Positions 33,374 through 43,262 of a DNA stretch of 64,000 nucleotides are shown one piece after another; the first letter of the stretch is position 1, and each line of letters starts with the position of its first letter. A model generated the notes under the pieces. The model worked only from the letters and a program-made list of their open reading frames with translations. It made no database searches and was not told the origin of the DNA. This stretch comes from Nematopogon swammerdamellus (Eukaryota; Arthropoda; Insecta; Lepidoptera; Adelidae). A program made the position numbers and the translations under genes. The stretch spans positions 12,495,347-12,559,346 of the forward strand of contig OX336355.1 in the NCBI GenBank assembly GCA_946902875.1, given 5' to 3'.

Positions 33374-33439
33374 TAGAAATTTCCCGAAATGAATCGGGTG
33401 CAGTGTCTCTCCTGATGACCCACAACTCCCACTGGCACA

Positions 33440-33830
33440 TCACTGGCAAATGACATATTTTTTTCCTACTCTGTCGGCTCGTTATAGTCTTTGGTAATGA
33501 TAGTGTTGGTAGCTCAATTTTGTCAACTTTATAGTATGTCTCTTTGTAGTAATACTCCCATAGTAGATTGTGTAGGGAAAAATTATTTTTCGGCCCATGC
33601 AGCGGTTTGGAGCGGTGGCGGGTTAATATTGACCGCTCCATAGATGACGGTATAAATGCTCGGCGGGCAATATTGCCCGCTCCAGTGATGAAGGGTCGAA
33701 ACACAGTTCTCTGCCAAGCGTCGCACAAGGCAGAGTGCTCATGAAGATGGGCCATACGCTTGGCCCGAAACGTCGAGCCACATAACTCTCGGGAAGAACC
33801 GTGAGTAAAGCTGTTTTATTCAAAAATAAT
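33440..33830. repeat. Palindrome-bearing leader or older repeat
   Basis: It contains GCGGGCAATATTGCCCGC (a perfect 18-base palindrome, 33663-33680) and GGGCCATACGCTTGGCCCGA. The GAAACGTCGAGCCACATA and GTGAGTAAAGC blocks are shared with the foldback at 41451-41587. It may be the LINE's 5' UTR or a separate insertion. Confidence 0.5.
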
Positions 33831-33874
33831 ACCTAATTATATCTCACAACATACGACTCTCAAACATCCAAAGG

Positions 33875-34010
33875 TTGACTGTTGGGAGAAATCCCTGTAA
33901 GGGATAAGTCCGCCTTTGCCCCTTATGTAAATTATTTTTCGTTTTGTTACTGTAAAATGTTTTAGAGCAATAAAGTATTTCTATCTATCTATTTATCTAT
34001 CTAAAAACAT
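33875..34010 (+). mobile_element. Jockey-like LINE 3' tail with TATC microsatellite
   Basis: GGGATAAGTCCGCCTTTG, a long AT linker, GAGCAATAAAGTATTTC, then (TATC)n at about 33982-34003. This is the same tail type as 1980-2125 and 7840-7960, and the best preserved. Confidence 0.6.
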
Positions 34011-34344
34011 TACGTTCTTTTGTAGCGTTGGCGTTGATTGACAATTCCTCCCCGTTTCAACTCGTAAACGGTCTATAACTTTTTATGCTTTCGTTCGACT
34101 CACATTCACGCGTTTCAGGAATTCAGCAGGAAATGCGAAAAATATCCGGGAGGGCGTTAAATCTTGAGAAAAGGTCCCAGTACGGGCATCTAAGGATTCC
34201 GGCGGCGGGTGGGGGCGGCGGTTACGGCTGGCAATCCGGGTCAAATTAGAATTTATATGTTTTGTTACTAGCTGGTTTGAAATGGTACGATACTTAGTTG
34301 CCTCGATACGGGGATCATTCTGCTCCTGAAACTGAAAGACTTGT
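34011..34344. other. Gene-free stretch
   Basis: No gene; a GC-rich patch (GGCGGCGGGTGGGGGCGGCG, about 34200-34219) is the only notable feature. Confidence 0.45.
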
Positions 34345-34722
34345 ATTTTTTATTTTTTTATTTTTTATGTAATCCAGTATGGGTGGCTGAGTCAGAGGGG
34401 CCAAAGCACATGCTCTGACTAGCCAATATCACCTTCGAGAAGGTAGGTGCCATACCGGAGACTTCCCTGGATTGCTGGCTATACTGGACTAAAGGAGAAC
34501 ACAACCGAGGCTGCTATGCGGCCATCTTACATCCAGTACGGTGGTACCAACCCAGTCGGCTATAATTTGAGCCTACCACCTAGTAAGGGGCAAGGGAAGG
34601 AACCTACAGTTTTACACAGGTTCCGAACGGTAAAAAACTCATTGGTACACGCCGACCGGATTCGAACCTCGGACCTCCCGCATGAGAAGCCGATGCCCAA
34701 ACCACTCGGCCACCCGCCGCTT
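34345..34722 (-). mobile_element. SINE-A, full length
   Basis: Reverse orientation: the T-rich tail is at 34350-34372, GCTGCTATGCGGCCATC at 34510, the core (GGTGGTACCAACCC...CCTACCACCTAGT) at 34539-34585, and the tRNA-like head (GATTCGAACCTCGG, CCACTCGGCCACCCGC) ends at about 34720. Confidence 0.85.
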
Positions 34723-34911
34723 GTATGTAAATTATGCACATAATAAAATGATGTGTGCATTATCTCCTGAACTAATGCTGAATGCAATTTCTTCTAGCAA
34801 CCAGCCTGCCTGTATGTTACATACAACCCATTAGGATGACCAGTGGTAGCCCAATGGAGTGACAATAAATGAAATTGTCGTAGGATGGCTTCTTTCTATC
34901 TAGAGATGCAT

Positions 34912-35455
34912 CTCCTACATACCACAAGCTGTATCCCGACAATCGGGGTAACCGGTGTTGTGCTGCAATAACTCTGGTAAATTACAGCACAACACTGATC
35001 ACCTCTCATCTTGACTCCTTCCACCGAGTCATGTAGCAGGTGGGTCTTCGTGCCTTGCTTGCAGCTTGATAGTTATCTTGCCCTAATACTTTGCTAAATG
35101 TGGTGGTCGGTGTTGTGCTGTAATTTACAAGAGCACTTGCAGCACAACACCGACTACTCTGCTTACCCCGATTGTCAGGATACAGCGTGTGGTATGTATT
35201 TATGTATGTAACACCTACCACCACGTTTAGCAAATTGAAAATAATATCGTGTGGGGCCGGTATTTGAAAAGAATTGCCCCACTGCATCTCTACGACATGT
35301 ACGGGGCATTTCGTAAAAGGCGACTAAGGGATAAGGACAAGATGACGAGGTTAGCCACCTCTCAATACCTTGGCGTGGTGGTTCATCCACTGAGTCACGC
35401 AGCAGGCGAGTCTTAGTGCCATACTTGCTGCTTCGTAGTTATCTTCTCCTAATAC
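34912..35455. repeat. Repeat D, inverted pair plus third piece
   Basis: CATACCACAAGCTGTATCCCG at 34919 and its reverse complement ending at 35196 bound a foldback with GTGTTGTGCTG...CAGCACAACACCG pairs. A further piece (35250-35340) reads CGTGTGGGGCCGG, GCCCCACTGCATCTCTACG and GTAAAAGGCGACTAAGGGAT, the same block as the head of the SINE at 46408-46730. Confidence 0.6.
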
Positions 35456-35529
35456 GACGTAAAACCCGCACAATACGATCTTTTGTGCCGGTCCCATACT
35501 CTACCTTAATTTTACGAAAAAAAAATTCC

Positions 35530-35860
35530 GCTTAATACGAGTACGGTACGACCCTTTTTTGACGACGTAGCTCGCCGCCCGGGCCCCGCGCTCTCTCCTA
35601 GCGCCGCACGCGAAAAAGCTCATAGAATTTGCACAAACCTTGCAAATCACTGACTTCTCAGGCTCGAGCGGATGAATCGACCGATTTAAATCTCGCAATG
35701 GTATCGTGTACCGCCAAATTTCTGGCGAATCGGAATATGTCAACGAAGAAGAAGCGCATACCTGAAAAAAAAACGTCCTTCCAACTGCTGACGAGTTTGG
35801 GTTGTTCTTCAAACTGATGCCAGACAAATCGTTCGTATTGACGATTGCGAAGATTAATTT
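35530..35860 (+). pseudogene. Tigger/pogo-type transposase remnant
   Basis: In-frame scraps include NMSTKKKRIPEKKTS and, in another frame, ADEFGLFFKLMPDKSF. The latter matches the stretch around the first catalytic Asp of Tigger/pogo transposases (usually NADETGLF...MPDKT). Frames are broken and the rest of the DDE domain is missing. Confidence 0.55.
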
Positions 35861-36414
35861 CTGTCAGAAATACAATAAACAGATTTTATAGTGTGTAAGT
35901 ACTTTGTATTTTAACTCTTCCCGCGATTTTTGCGCCCATCCCCTTGAGAATCGTATTAAGCAGGTTTTACTGTATCTGTAAGTAACTGAGTGTAGGTAGC
36001 ATTTGCCTAGTTGTTAAGTCTTGGGTAACAAAATATGAAATGAAATGAAATGATTTATTTTTTCGTCACGCAACAACCCAAATGATTAGGTACAAATACA
36101 AATAAACATATAACATGTGACGAAAATGAAAATACGATGAATAGTTCAAAAACCTCGCATGAACTCTAAAATGTCGCGTCGGAACATGTGCGCATAAGGA
36201 AGTTGAAAATATTGCACACCAACTTAGTATCTATGATCAATCATTGTGTACCTCCGTAAAACATACATCATCAATTCACAATCCATATCTGTAGAAAGGA
36301 AGCCATGATCATCTGATCCGGGCAATTAATCCGAGTCCTCAACGACCTTCAACTTGGCAGTGTCAGTAGTGATGTGAGAAAGTGAGTTATCGATGTTCGT
36401 ATATTTCGATTGAT
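35861..36414. other. Gene-free stretch
   Basis: No gene seen. An (ATGAA)n-like patch lies at 36032-36050, followed by TTATTTTTTCGTCACGCAAC, which could be a reversed retroelement tail. Confidence 0.4.
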
Positions 36415-36620
36415 TTAAGTTTTCGTACACCGTACGGAAGCTTATTACAATTTTTTACATATTATGGCGGATATAACAATAAAAACAATAAATAATAAAA
36501 ATATAAACAGTAAATAATTAAAGAGGGTCCCCCATACAAGAAAAGTGTTTTATAAATTTTTGCGGTGCGGAAATTTCGGTGAGCGAGTCAGACTCGCACT
36601 TGGTCGGTTTTTTTTATTTA
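36415..36620 (+). repeat. Repeat E copy, partial
   Basis: TTTTCGTACACCGTACGGAAGC, TTATGGCGGATATAAC, GGGTCCCCCATACAAGAAA, then GTGAGCGAGTCAGACTCGCACT and TTGGTCGG. Confidence 0.65.
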
Positions 36621-37554
36621 TACATATGTAAATATATTCTGATAACACATATATAAGCTATTGGAAGCAAGAACATAATGTCGCACCTCTTTTTTAGTGG
36701 GGTAGGCAGTAAGAACAGATCTCCACGTACCATGATCTTATGAGTCACCTCTGTCGCCTCTACCACACTGAAAATATTTTCATGCCCACGTCATGTACGT
36801 ATGTTTTGAGTGCGTAGTAGGTACTTTTACACATTTGGAGTACATTCCCTCATCTGTCAAAATACTGTGGTACATATTCAAATATTTAGCACCACTAAGC
36901 CACTGGGCACCATTTAAATGAATATGGTTCTTCAATTGTCGATATGAGCGCGCCAAACCATGTCCTGCATTCTGAATACCGAATTAGTATTCCTAAAGAG
37001 TTGGAGTCGAACAGCTCATTGTGTTCAAAACACAATGAATGTTCATGCAATTGAATTAATTTTTACATAAAATAAACTTAAGGGCCCATCATTCTTAACC
37101 CGGCGCTAATCGCGCAATGGTCGTTTCGCCGTGTGTTTTCGTTTATTGCGTGCCCCACTCTAATCACGCCGCATTCAGCTCCGCCCTTTCAGGTATTCCT
37201 CAGACACTATCCCCTCCCCCGAACTGACTAACTGCCAATTAGTTGCCATCAGTTAGTGAGCCAGAGGGCACGTCCAAAGTTCTACTCGGTCGGCCATAGC
37301 GCGATCGACGGTGTCGTCGTTTTTATGTGCTGACTTGAATCCCTTCACCACGACACTGAAGTCAAAGCTGATACAGTAGCGAAGAAATCTGACGTAATAA
37401 CATTTTATAATAGTACCAAAGTTGGCGTGGACACAGTCGACGAACTAAAATCGAGATGGGCCCGGATGGGCCTTCAGAATCTTTTGCACCTTAATGGATG
37501 TGGCGGGCATAATCTCACAGGTTATATATATATATATTTTTATTGTTTCCGAAC
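36621..37554. other. Gene-free stretch
   Basis: No gene seen. 37110-37330 is relatively GC-rich (CGGCGCTAATCGCGC, GCCCCACTCTAATCACGCC, CATAGCGCGATCGACG) but has no frame of interest; (TA)n at 37527-37540 abuts the LINE remnant. Confidence 0.45.
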
Positions 37555-38385
37555 TAGCTGGCTGTGTCCGAGCCTCAGGCGCAGCCAATATCACCCCCGA
37601 GGAGGTGCCAGTCCGGCTTGGAGGTGCGCTAATATCGCTGGGGAAAGGCTATTTACCCGCGATTTGAAGATCCGTGGATTGTAGGAGTGGGGAAAGATAT
37701 TCCCCGGAAGCCCGTTCCACACCTTTACAGTGCGGCACAAGAACGATTTAGAGAATCGTGCCGTTCGAAGTAGAGATGTTCTAACTCAAAGTGGCTCGCC
37801 CCCTCCACAACGATTTGGCTTTAATAATGTTAGTGCAGTTGTGTAGTTACACAAAGTTAAAAAAAAACGCACATGTAACTGTGGCGCATATAATTGGCTA
37901 ATAATTCGAACAACAGAGCTATTGGTTAAGACGCCACGTGTACATATGAGGTGGAGGGGACGAGCCATTTTGACTTAGAACATCTCTACTCGTCTGTTCA
38001 CTACAAAGGGGTGTTCCGCGAGAGTATGGCGGGTTTGGCGAAGGCGAACAGGAGGAGGAGGGATAAGGGAAGCAATTTCGTCAGAGCAGCGGCCATAGTA
38101 GTACCGATAAAACAGGCTCAATGACCCAACTATACGTCTGTGCTTTAGAGGTTGAAGGTCCTTTGTGAGTACAGAGTCGCCAATGAGGCGAATGGCTCGT
38201 CGTTGGATAGAATCCAAGGCTGAAAGAAGGTACTCAGGGGAGCCCTCCCAAAGATGACTGCAATATTCCATCACCGGTCTTACTTGTGCTTTATAGAGTG
38301 TAAGCAATTGAACCGGCGTGAAAAATCTCTCAGAAAAATATATACTCATATAACACAAATAATAAAGTTTACAGACGCGTTTATC
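37555..38385 (-). pseudogene. LINE ORF2 C-terminal remnant split by a MITE
   Basis: On the - strand: YFSERFFTPVQLLTLYKAQV, VMEYCSHLWEGSPEYLL, LDSIQRRAIRLIGDSVLTKD, SLFYRYYYGRCSDEIASLIP, then HPFVVNRRVE. A MITE (37771-37988) follows, and the frame resumes as TARFSKSFLCRTVKVWNGLP, GNIFPHSYNPRIFKSRVN. This is the region after the RT domain of a CR1/Jockey-group LINE. Confidence 0.8.
37771..37988. mobile_element. MITE with TA ends inside a LINE ORF
   Basis: Inverted ends TAGAGATGTTCTAACTCAAA...CTCGCCCCCTCCAC (37771) and the reverse complement ending CATCTCTA (37988) share about 34 of 38 positions. The LINE protein reads on directly outside both ends, and the ends start and finish in TA. This fits a Tc1/mariner-type insertion of 218 bp. 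Confidence 0.8.
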
Positions 38386-38945
38386 TAAAGCAATTGGGGT
38401 TCAGTTTGATAAAGGACTGCTTAGTCGAGAGATCATCCATATCTACTGTGGCCATCTCACTAAAAGACAGAGTAAAAAATGTACGCGGGGCTCCCCGATA
38501 CAGACCCCAAAAAACCTCGTCGTGACATCACAGGAAGGTGTGGATTCTGTCCATCTGTTAAAATTCGTAAAACCAAAACACAGTGCCTCAAGTGTAATAC
38601 GCATATTTGCAAGGAGCATTGACATGTCCTGTGTATTCACTGTGGAAATGATGATTAATTAGAGATAAAGTATCCTTGCCTTTGTAACTTTAGTTATAAG
38701 TTTTTAGTAAGGTTTTTAGATTTAAGATAATTTCTTGGACAAACTAAAATTAATAAGACATTTTAAATTTGAAATAAAATAATTTTAGTTTAATAAGAGT
38801 AATATTTTGATTTATCAAAAAATAAAAACGGTGATAGATAATACACATTACGGGGAAAAGACCAATGCGCGAGCAACCATGTTGCAATAAGAGACGCGAC
38901 TAGCGTCGGGTTAAATGTTTATTGCACCTTTATTTTTTTAATATT
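38386..38945. other. Gene-free stretch
   Basis: Within 38440-38650 the + strand encodes PDTDPKKPRRDITGRC-like and CGFCPSVKIRKTKTQCLKCN-like cysteine-rich pieces. These resemble the C-terminal zinc domain of piggyBac-type transposases, but the frames are too broken to assign. The rest is AT-rich. Confidence 0.35.
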
Positions 38946-39212
38946 TTTTTTGGAAACAGACATGGTTGGCTACCTCACCTACAACATCCGTGATGTCAGC
39001 CCATAACACCTGGTGAACTTGGTGCCACATCAGTGCTTCCCTTCGGTCGTGCCGGCTACACTGAACTGGACGGAAAACACAAACTATTTACATAGCCTTT
39101 TCGACCGACCTTTCATTCAGTGCGGTGGTACCAACCCGGGCGGGTTAAAGCCTACCACCTAGTAATATAAGAAGGGAGTCATATCCCTTAGTCGCCTTTT
39201 ACGACATGATTT
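38946..39212 (-). mobile_element. SINE-B family copy with alternative head
   Basis: Core and 3' part are as in other SINE-B copies. At the 5' side it continues past GGGATATGACTCCCTTC into GTCGTAAAAGGCGACTAAG, the non-tRNA head seen in full at 46408-46500, and stops there. Confidence 0.8.
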
Positions 39213-40223
39213 GATTCATGTCTTTTGATGAATATAAAACAAAAAATAAGAATGTGGTTACGGGCTATGTCCCATCCAGCTTTTCCCTCGCGCTATTGAG
39301 ATAAATATTAGGATTAATTATTCATTTATTATTTATAGGTTTAGGTAAAATAAAACAAGCTTTTTAAAAGTTTTCCGCAAGTTTTCACCTACGACAAAAC
39401 ATTTAAAAAGAAAAACTGGGTCTAGAGATCTTAAGAAGAACTTACAGCCTACTTTGGAAGATTATATCAACGGGTAGACTTGGAATTATTTGGAAAAATC
39501 TATTATGTAGGTAGACGATAATTTTTAAATACCAGATCCACGATCTCGAATCTTCGTCAGAATAGTTGTTTGGTTCTGTATGAAAGTACTTTTCGTAACA
39601 TTTCAGAAATACAACTTCACAACTCTAGATCGTTCCAGAAGCTTCGAAATAGATCAAATCGTTTTCTCATAATTCAGAAATTCGCACTGCTAGGCCTTAT
39701 GTGATTACGTCCTAAACTGATCGGGAGTTAATACTCGTGGTATTACTTCTACTATGTTCTCCATAGTACAATCGATCGAATCGATAGATCGTTAGATGTT
39801 GCGAGTACGGACGAAGGTAAATGTGGGCATCTTTGCTTGATGAAATACTAGCTTTTGCCCTCGGCTTCGACTATTTAGTAATCTGTGGCTTCGTTTGCAT
39901 AGCATATTTCCATCCTGAAGGCAATGACGTATCATGTATTCTACTAGACCTCTTACCCGGGCAACAGCCTTCGCTCCACCGCGGTGGAGTAACCATTACG
40001 CGGAGGGACCCTCTTGAGACTAGTAGCTCGCGAGCGACCGAACGCGGCGGACGCGCCGTCCGCGCGCTCGCTGCCGTCCGTCTGCGGCTCGCATCGCGCC
40101 AGTCATTCATTATGCCCGGTTGTGTGTTGCGAATTGCGATATTGCAAAAATCATACCAAAAATATTGGGAAAACTGATGGCATCTCATTTCATAGGTAAT
40201 TATCACTTCATTGTGATCTTAAT
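39213..40223. other. Gene-free stretch with GC-rich island
   Basis: AT-rich until 39950, then a GC-rich block (to 40115) with the perfect palindrome CTCCACCGCGGTGGAG (39974-39989) and the near-palindrome GGCGGACGCGCCGTCCGC (about 40045-40062). No supported exon. Confidence 0.5.
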
Positions 40224-40724
40224 ATATAAGGTCTTTCAAAATTAGTTAATAGTACGCTAAGGGGGGGTTCTGCATCATATAGGGAGTAAAACCTATATAA
40301 AATTTTTTGGACCTTAGGCTTTTTTTATGTAAAATGTTTTGTATGTATTTAAATAAAAAAATATGTGGTTGATTTTTATAGCCTAATCGATTCATTTTCA
40401 TAACAGTAACAAAAAAGTCTTCATTACCATTTTGATGTAACACGTGTAAGTTGGTAAAAAAAATCAAATTCTTTCTATTCCATACTAATAAAACTAAAAT
40501 TGTGGTTTTCACAATTTCTGAAAGAAAGAGATCTATGTGTTTGAAGACTTTTTTGTTCCTGGCATGAAACTGAAACGATTAAGAAAAGAATTTTTTTTTA
40601 CATTTTACATTATTATAATTTTTTTTTTTGTAAAAAAAAATCTTTGTTCCTCAAAAGTGATTTATTTACGATACAGAACCCCCCCTTAGCGTACTATTAA
40701 CTAATTTTGAAAGACCTTATATAT
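40224..40724. mobile_element. MITE, 500 bp
   Basis: Perfect inverted ends of about 45 bp: AAGGTCTTTCAAAATTAGTT...TACGCTAAGGGGGGG (40228) and its reverse complement ending at about 40719, in a TATATA context. It belongs to the same family as 14616-16014 and 46786-47033. Confidence 0.85.
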
Positions 40725-41450
40725 AATATATTGTTTTCCATGTGCTTAGAAATATTTGGTTCAACTGGCCAATTAGGGCTGTCACAAGGCTACTTCAATT
40801 TGAAAATTTTGTACATTTTATGTATTGACCTCGCATTGCAATAACATAAGCATTATTTAATTAAACAAATAAATTGAACGCGCTCATTAGGGCTGCCACA
40901 TATGAATGATTAGAAATAGAGTTCTGGGATATCATGTATGAAAGTAAATAAATATGTATTAAACCACGTTAAAATATGAGAGTGAATTGACCGCTAATTA
41001 GGGTTGTCGCTATTCTTTTATTTTTTTTTAATTAGTAAGTAATTGAGAAATTTTCAAGAAAAAATTTTTTTTACAATGTTTCCACATCCTTCTCAGGGAT
41101 CAATACGAGAAAGATGGATAAAAATAGTCCAAGATGATACATTGTTTAAGGGAAAGTGAAAATTTAAATTTGTGTAAAGTGAAATTAAAATTATTTTGTT
41201 TAAGTACGGAGGAAGAGTTATTTTAGTTGTGTTTGTGTGTGTAGTCCAAAGTATACCTAATGTTTTTTTTTAGTTATATATATATATATATATATTTTTA
41301 TAAATGCTGCACTCTTTATTTTATGTATGTTTGGTTTGGAGATTTTAAGCTTAGTCCAAGGCCAAGACCGCAGTTATGAATTCTTTATTATTAAGTTTAG
41401 TTTTTTAGATATTATTCTAGTTATTAAGTGTAGGTATTATAAGAATACAA
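40725..41450. other. Gene-free AT-rich stretch
   Basis: No gene. Three phrases of the form ATTAGGGCTGTC/ATTAGGGCTGCC/ATTAGGGTTGTC occur near 40773, 40887 and 40996. (TA)n at 41276-41295. Confidence 0.5.
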
Positions 41451-41587
41451 AACGGCTTTACTCGCGGTCGAAATATGAGCTGTGTGGCTCGACGTTTCGG
41501 GCCAAACGTATGGCCCATCATCATGAGCACTCTGGCCGAAATGTCGAGCCACACAGCTCGTATTTCGATAGTGAGTAAAGCCGTTGT
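41451..41587. mobile_element. 137-bp foldback
   Basis: Arms AACGGCTTTACTCGCGGTCG...GCTCGACGTTTCGG and the inverted CCGAAATGTCGAGCC...GAGTAAAGCCGTT, with a loop of about 35 bases holding GTATGGCCCATCATCATGAG. A one-sided relative is at 33700-33815. Confidence 0.75.
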
Positions 41588-42061
41588 TACTTCTTAAAAT
41601 GTCAAATAACCACGGTAATTTAAAAACCCATATAAGTTTAGGTATGTATTTCAAGTTATTATAGTTCTGTATTTTAAGTTTAAATACATAAAAACGTTTT
41701 TTTCGATGAAATTCACTATCTGTTTTCTTCTATAATCCTTTAAAACGTCTCACTGCTAGGCACGGACTCTGCTCACTGACATAGGAGGTATTGTTTTTAT
41801 TGTTGTTGTTTTATTGTTTATTGAGTATTCTTATGGCAGTCATATTGCACTCGAACTTGTCACAATTTGTTATATCCGATTCGATTACTCGTACATGGTG
41901 ACCAGTGGAAATCAGAAGCAGTTTACACAAAAATACCTTTCATAGACCAGTGTGCACTAGTTACCTAACTTTATTTTTCTTCACCGGAGCGATCGTACCT
42001 ATTCGTTATGAAATGCACGTATATCAATCTTTATCAAGGAAATAAATAAGTACATTAGTTA
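41588..42061. other. Gene-free stretch
   Basis: No gene seen. The phrase GCACTCGAACTTGTCACAATTTGTTATATCCG (about 41849) recurs near 60315 and marks a shared repeat. Confidence 0.4.
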
Positions 42062-42124
42062 GTGCCCGGGATTTTGAACCCGCAACTTCTGCATTGAGAA
42101 GCGTTACCACTAGACTACGGGCAC
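42062..42124 (-). tRNA. Short tRNA-like sequence, probably pseudogene
   Basis: On the - strand, GTGCCCG at the start pairs perfectly with CGGGCAC at the end (7-bp acceptor-like stem). TAGTCTAGTGGTAACGC looks like a D arm/A box and GGGTTCAAAATCC like a T arm/B box. At 63 bases it is too short, and the T stem and acceptor overlap, so a working tRNA is unlikely. It may be a tRNA relic or the start of an unrecognised SINE. Confidence 0.35.
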
Positions 42125-42635
42125 AATTAACCATAATACCTACTCGTAAAATAATAAATCGAAAAATATATTTTTGGTAGACTAAGTGACAACCCTACGT
42201 ATTCCAATGCACGTGTTGACTGACCGGCCGGGCCGGCCGGGCCGCTAGCCGCTAGTCGCTTCGCTCGCTAGCTAGCCCCTCTCCCGCTCGCTTCCCGCCC
42301 CGCGCGGCTCAGCGTTCCGCCACCCCGCTACCTTACCTCATACCTCAGTTATTGGCCGTCATTTCTCTGTATTCTTTCTTCGTAGTGCTCACTCTATACA
42401 TAAAATCTCTTTGCCTGAAGGTCCATTCTAAATAATAGTCAAAGAATTTTTAAAATCGTATGACTATTTTCGGAGATTAGGTACCTCCTACATCCAAACT
42501 TACAAACTTTACCTCTTTATAATATTAGTCGACAAAGATGAAAAACCCAAATAGATTCGCTCTGAAAGTATACATGTAACCTTGTCAACGTTTCGTAAGC
42601 ACCTCGATGAAAACTTCGAACGATAGGTTCGGTAG
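42125..42635. other. GC-rich patch and dispersed repeat
   Basis: 42215-42320 is GC-rich (GGCCGGGCCGGCCGGGCC and CGCTAGCCGCTAG repeats). 42410-42535 is the inverse copy of the repeat at 16375-16480. No gene. Confidence 0.5.
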
Positions 42636-42684
42636 GTAGGTACCTACACGAACGACGAAACGATTCGTTCGTGTAGGTACCTAC
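42636..42684. repeat. Perfect palindrome, 20-bp arms
   Basis: GTAGGTACCTACACGAACGA (42636-42655) is the exact reverse complement of 42665-42684. The arms themselves contain GTAGGTACCTAC, also a palindrome. Confidence 0.9.
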
Positions 42685-43003
42685 GAAAGTTCTATAGATA
42701 TTTTATTTATCAACTATAAGTACCGGTCCAACTGGAACGAAATGTGTAATTCATAAGTGGATCATATATTATTTATTAACTGATTAAGACCGTTTGACGT
42801 TTTTTTAGGGTACAAAAAAAACTGAACCATAAACAACACGATTCAAATAAGAATAGGATTCTACGAACTGTCAAACTGACGGGACAAACGTCAAACTGCC
42901 TTCACTTCAGTAAGACTTCCGTATGGTGTGCAAAAAAGGAAATATACGATTCGAAAAAATAAGCAAAATAGAAAGAGAATAATTAATTACTTTTAAATAA
43001 ATA

Positions 43004-43153
43004 TTTATTTGAAGAACAGAGATTCACACAGAGATACATAGTTACAAAACTTGTTATTCTACTCCAGCTCTTCAATACCGCTCTTTTCAGCATCGTTGTC
43101 TGATTGTTCCGAGTCGCTACTGCTGATTCTGTTACTGTCATCATCATCATCAC
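43004..43153 (-). CDS. Candidate acidic terminal exon, gene unknown
   Basis: On the - strand an acceptor (CTCTTAG, 43154) leads into a 31-codon reading frame ending in TAG at 43059. The frame needs one base from an upstream exon. The peptide starts with a run of five Asp and continues Ser/Glu/Asp-rich (SSSDSEQSDNDAEK), ending GIEELE. An AATAAA signal sits at 43009-43004, about 50 bases past the stop. Stop, signal and composition are coherent, but no upstream exon was found. It could be the tail of a nested gene or of a transposase with an acidic C-terminus. Confidence 0.35.
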
Positions 43154-43228
43154 CTAAGAGTAAATGAAAATTATTAGAATATGTTCATATTATAAACTAA
43201 TGTACATATACTAATATTATAATGAGGC

Positions 43229-43262
43229 CAGCCTCGGTAGCTCAGTGGTGCGGTCGCAGATC
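43229..43262 (+). mobile_element. SINE-B head scrap
   Basis: GCCAGCCTCGGTAGCTCAGT then GGTGCGGTCG: the A-box start of the SINE-B head in sense orientation, cut off before the 5S-like block. Confidence 0.6.

Larger units (their letters stand above)
28618..33440 (-). mobile_element. I-group LINE, nearly complete
   Basis: This is the whole element formed by ORF1 and ORF2, inserted antisense in the 36-kb GPCR intron. Both ORFs are long and all catalytic motifs are present. It is the best-preserved transposon in the window. Its 5' boundary is unclear: 33440-33830 could be 5' UTR or older repeat. Confidence 0.8.

Noticed and set aside
38443..38650. PiggyBac-type Cys-rich C-terminal domain
   Set aside because: Short + strand pieces such as CGFCPSVKIRKTKTQCLKC are suggestive, but stops and frame changes prevent a firm assignment; left as a note in the region entry.
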